From the IMG/VR virus record IMGVR_UViG_3300031576_000068, positions 1-50,092 of that record: DNA of 50,092 nucleotides; one strand, given 5' to 3'. This document shows, one piece after another, positions 48,516-50,092 of the stretch (position 1 is the stretch's first letter; each line of letters opens with the position of its first letter). The notes beneath the pieces were generated by a model that did no database searches, was not told the DNA's origin, and saw nothing but the letters and a program-made list of their open reading frames with translations. Position numbers and translations under genes: made by a program. This stretch comes from a virus.

Positions 48516-48761
48516 ATGAAGCGCAGGTACAAGGTGAATGCCACAGGTGGCATCCTTCACGAAGCCGGTCAGGTCGGCGCTCCAGGGCAGTTCATCGAGG
48601 TAAACGAGGCGCGGGCCGCCGAACTCGGCCCGAATCTCGAATGCGATGTCGAAGGATCGCCTGTAGCGTTCGATGATCTAGGCGAGAAAGTGATCGATGC
48701 ACCGCCGGCTGACAAGATGTTCAGGCGCGGGCGTGCGCAGACGAAGGAGAGCGACCGATGA
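48516..48761 (+). CDS. Small head-region protein
   Basis: An 81-residue protein at ATG 48516 after CGGAGGTCTTCAGG. Small and beta-rich (KVNATGGILHEAGQVGAPGQ), with a charged C-terminus. Position directly after the capsid suggests a head decoration or completion protein. The stop overlaps the next ATG (ATGA). Confidence 0.58.
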   Translation: MKRRYKVNATGGILHEAGQVGAPGQFIEVNEARAAELGPNLECDVEGSPVAFDDLGEKVIDAPPADKMFRRGRAQTKESDR

Positions 48762-49231
48762 GGCGAAGAGCACTTGTGGCGTCACTGATAGGGCTCGCGT
48801 TGGCGTGTCTTGTCGTCGCAGGCGATCGACTAGTGAGCGACGCGTCCACGTTTCCGCAAATCCGGATCACGAAGCCGATCAGCGCTGGGACGATCAATGC
48901 GTATCCGTTCGACCTGAATCTCGACTTCGGTGAGGCGCTGGAAGGCTCCTATTCCCTAGTCTACACGTACGGCGGGACTACTGAGCTGATCACGGTGGCC
49001 TTCCAGGGGAGCGTGGACAACTCGAATTGGATCACAATCGCCACCCCCGTGAGCGCGAGCAGCGCGAACGTCGCCCTCCATCGGATCGCCATTTCCAGTG
49101 ACGCTGGTGGGACGACGGTCAACGGAATCGTATTCCCGTTCTACCGCCTGCGGTTTACGACTTCTGCGGGAACCCCTCCGCTCACGGCCGTAACGGTGAA
49201 CGTGTACCGCCGCGACCTGTCGATGCGCTAA
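48758..49231 (+). CDS. Small protein with N-terminal signal/anchor
   Basis: A 157-residue protein, ATG 48758 overlapping the previous stop. N-terminal RRRALVASLIGLALACLVVA is a membrane anchor or signal peptide, with a Cys (ALAC) in a lipobox-like place. The remainder is a small beta-sandwich (GSYSLVYTYGGTTELITVAF, FPFYRLRFTTSAGTPPLTAV). An exported or membrane protein in the head region is unusual; compare the signal peptide at 2240. Confidence 0.62.
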   Translation: MRRRALVASLIGLALACLVVAGDRLVSDASTFPQIRITKPISAGTINAYPFDLNLDFGEALEGSYSLVYTYGGTTELITVAFQGSVDNSNWITIATPVSASSANVALHRIAISSDAGGTTVNGIVFPFYRLRFTTSAGTPPLTAVTVNVYRRDLSMR

Positions 49232-49456
49232 ATGGGCTCCGTAAGGATCGTCGGAGAATGTGGGTTCCCGTCGGTGCCGGCAGCCGTCGCGGACCTTCAA
49301 GCGCGAGAGCCTACGATCGATGCGAACTACCGCCTCTCGTCCGAGTGGACGGCGGACCGCTTCCTATCAAGGTTGCGCGTCAGAATGTGGCAGTCCGCAG
49401 GGTTCAGGCCCGGGAACGGCCAGACGCTGAACGGCGGCACGATCAAAGTCCTTTGA
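49232..49456 (+). CDS. Small hypothetical protein
   Basis: A 74-residue protein; ATG 49232 directly follows the TAA of the previous gene. GSVRIVGECGFPSVPAAVAD then FLSRLRVRMWQSAGFRPGN. Basic and compact. Function unknown; about 27 bases precede the LamG-like gene. Confidence 0.5.
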   Translation: MGSVRIVGECGFPSVPAAVADLQAREPTIDANYRLSSEWTADRFLSRLRVRMWQSAGFRPGNGQTLNGGTIKVL

Positions 49457-49483
49457 TCGAGTCGTGGCGGCGAGGAGACATCA

Positions 49484-50092
49484 GTGGCGGTGCTCAGCCC
49501 TACGACCCTGCTCGCGTGGTTCGATTTCGGGCACATGGGGCTCACGCAATTTCTCAACTCCAGAAACACCTACTTAGGCGCAAATGATGGTGTGCAGCTC
49601 GTGGGGTTCGGTGCTCCGCAGCTCAGGGCTAATCTCGCTTTGACGAACTACTTCAAGGACGGCCCGATAGGAAGGCACTCCTACGGCCGATATGTTGAGT
49701 TCCATTCTGGCGCGCCGCACGGGGTATTCAGTCTCAGCACGTTCGGCGACGCGGACAATAGAGCCTACTACAACAGGGCGGCGTGGACCGTGGCGGTCGT
49801 GTTCAGGCCTATGTCGGTAGTCGGTAATCAGGTCCTGATTAGTAAGCGCGCTGCGCACAACACCGTTGATCTCACCTTCTCGCAGCGACTGATGCTCTCG
49901 GGGAGCACCCTCAAGGCCGCGTGTGCGTCAAGTGCAAGCGTACAGAACGAGATCACAATCGCGGAAGCCGTGACGACAGGGAAGTCATACATCGCATACA
50001 TGAGCAAGGCCGACGGCGCGAACCTGAACGCAGGAATCAAGGAAGTCGGCGCGGCATCATGGCTAACGGCGACACCTACGGGATCACTCACG
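49484..50092 (+). CDS. LamG-like virion protein, N-terminal part (continues at position 1)
   Basis: From GTG 49484 after GAGGAGA, the reading frame runs to the window end and on, through the circular join, to the stop at 338-340. This part holds about 203 residues of a roughly 273-residue protein: TLLAWFDFGHMGLTQFLNSR, GRYVEFHSGAPHGVFSLS and AAWTVAVVFRPMSVVGNQVL, the last a typical LamG/concanavalin strand pair. It probably decorates the capsid or tail neck, or contacts host glycans. The call rests on fold-type patterns only. Confidence 0.7.
   Translation, partial: MAVLSPTTLLAWFDFGHMGLTQFLNSRNTYLGANDGVQLVGFGAPQLRANLALTNYFKDGPIGRHSYGRYVEFHSGAPHGVFSLSTFGDADNRAYYNRAAWTVAVVFRPMSVVGNQVLISKRAAHNTVDLTFSQRLMLSGSTLKAACASSASVQNEITIAEAVTTGKSYIAYMSKADGANLNAGIKEVGAASWLTATPTGSLT
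49966..50092. repeat. Terminal overlap, right copy
   Basis: Exact copy of bases 1-127. Removing one copy gives a circle of 49,965 bp. A true short direct terminal repeat cannot be excluded from sequence alone, but the overlap lies inside a coding gene and its length matches a k-mer. Confidence 0.93.

Noticed and set aside
46844-48553. 569-residue minus-strand open frame opposite the protease and capsid genes
   Set aside because: Antisense shadow of GC-rich, codon-biased genes; no ribosome site and rich in R, P, H and L.

Overview
The window is the genome of a temperate, tailed (siphovirus-like) double-stranded DNA phage. The first 127 bases are repeated exactly as the last 127 bases (1-127 = 49966-50092), and one gene reads through the junction. 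The molecule is therefore best read as a complete circular, or circularly permuted, genome of about 49,965 bp, cut open inside a LamG-like virion gene. It is GC-rich, uses GGAG-type ribosome sites with many GTG and some TTG starts, and packs genes with ATGA, GTGA or TTGA overlaps. The host cannot be named. A lipoprotein in the lysis region that could be an outer spanin suggests a Gram-negative host (inference).

Late region, rightward, running across the junction: small and large terminase (41227-43577), a portal fused to a Mu F-like domain (43574-45766), HK97-type protease (45777-47126), major capsid protein (47192-48448), small virion or exported proteins (48516-49456), the LamG-like protein (49484 through the junction to 340), and connector proteins carrying Ig-like domains (333-2236). 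A 992-residue protein with a signal peptide (2240-5218) follows, then a tail terminator with two Ig-like domains (5215-6267), tail tube (6339-7910), tape measure (8106-9791), distal tail and hub proteins (9805-13187) and appendage proteins (13197-15532). Hairpins lie just before the capsid and tail-tube genes, and a terminator lies just after the capsid gene.

Lysis and accessory region (15615-18979): small membrane proteins (holin candidates), a GH108-type endolysin, a tRNA-Pro(UGG) starting one base after the endolysin stop, several tiny proteins, and a lipoprotein.

Lysogeny region (19017-24405): a large serine integrase (leftward), an intact orotidine-5'-phosphate decarboxylase gene (pyrF, rightward) beside it, then a leftward operon headed by a LexA/CI-like repressor, with a divergent Cro-like gene. 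The early rightward operon (24160-41052) carries many Cys/His miniproteins, three related HNH endonucleases, a protein with twelve 10-residue repeats, a phiC31 gp3-like recombination directionality factor, a RecB/Cas4-like nuclease, a ParB-MT-A70 methylase fusion, a second nuclease candidate, a Rad50/SbcC-like ATPase, a structured non-coding stretch, a replication-initiator-like gene with internal iteron-like repeats, and a VRR-type nuclease. An intrinsic terminator (41168-41203), preceded by a promoter-like element, separates it from the late genes.

The most unusual points are the 12-unit repeat gene, whose units differ only at amino-acid-changing bases; pyrF beside the integrase; the nested inverted repeats in 34464-34769; the promoter-terminator leader before the terminase genes; and Ig-like domains spread over three connector genes.
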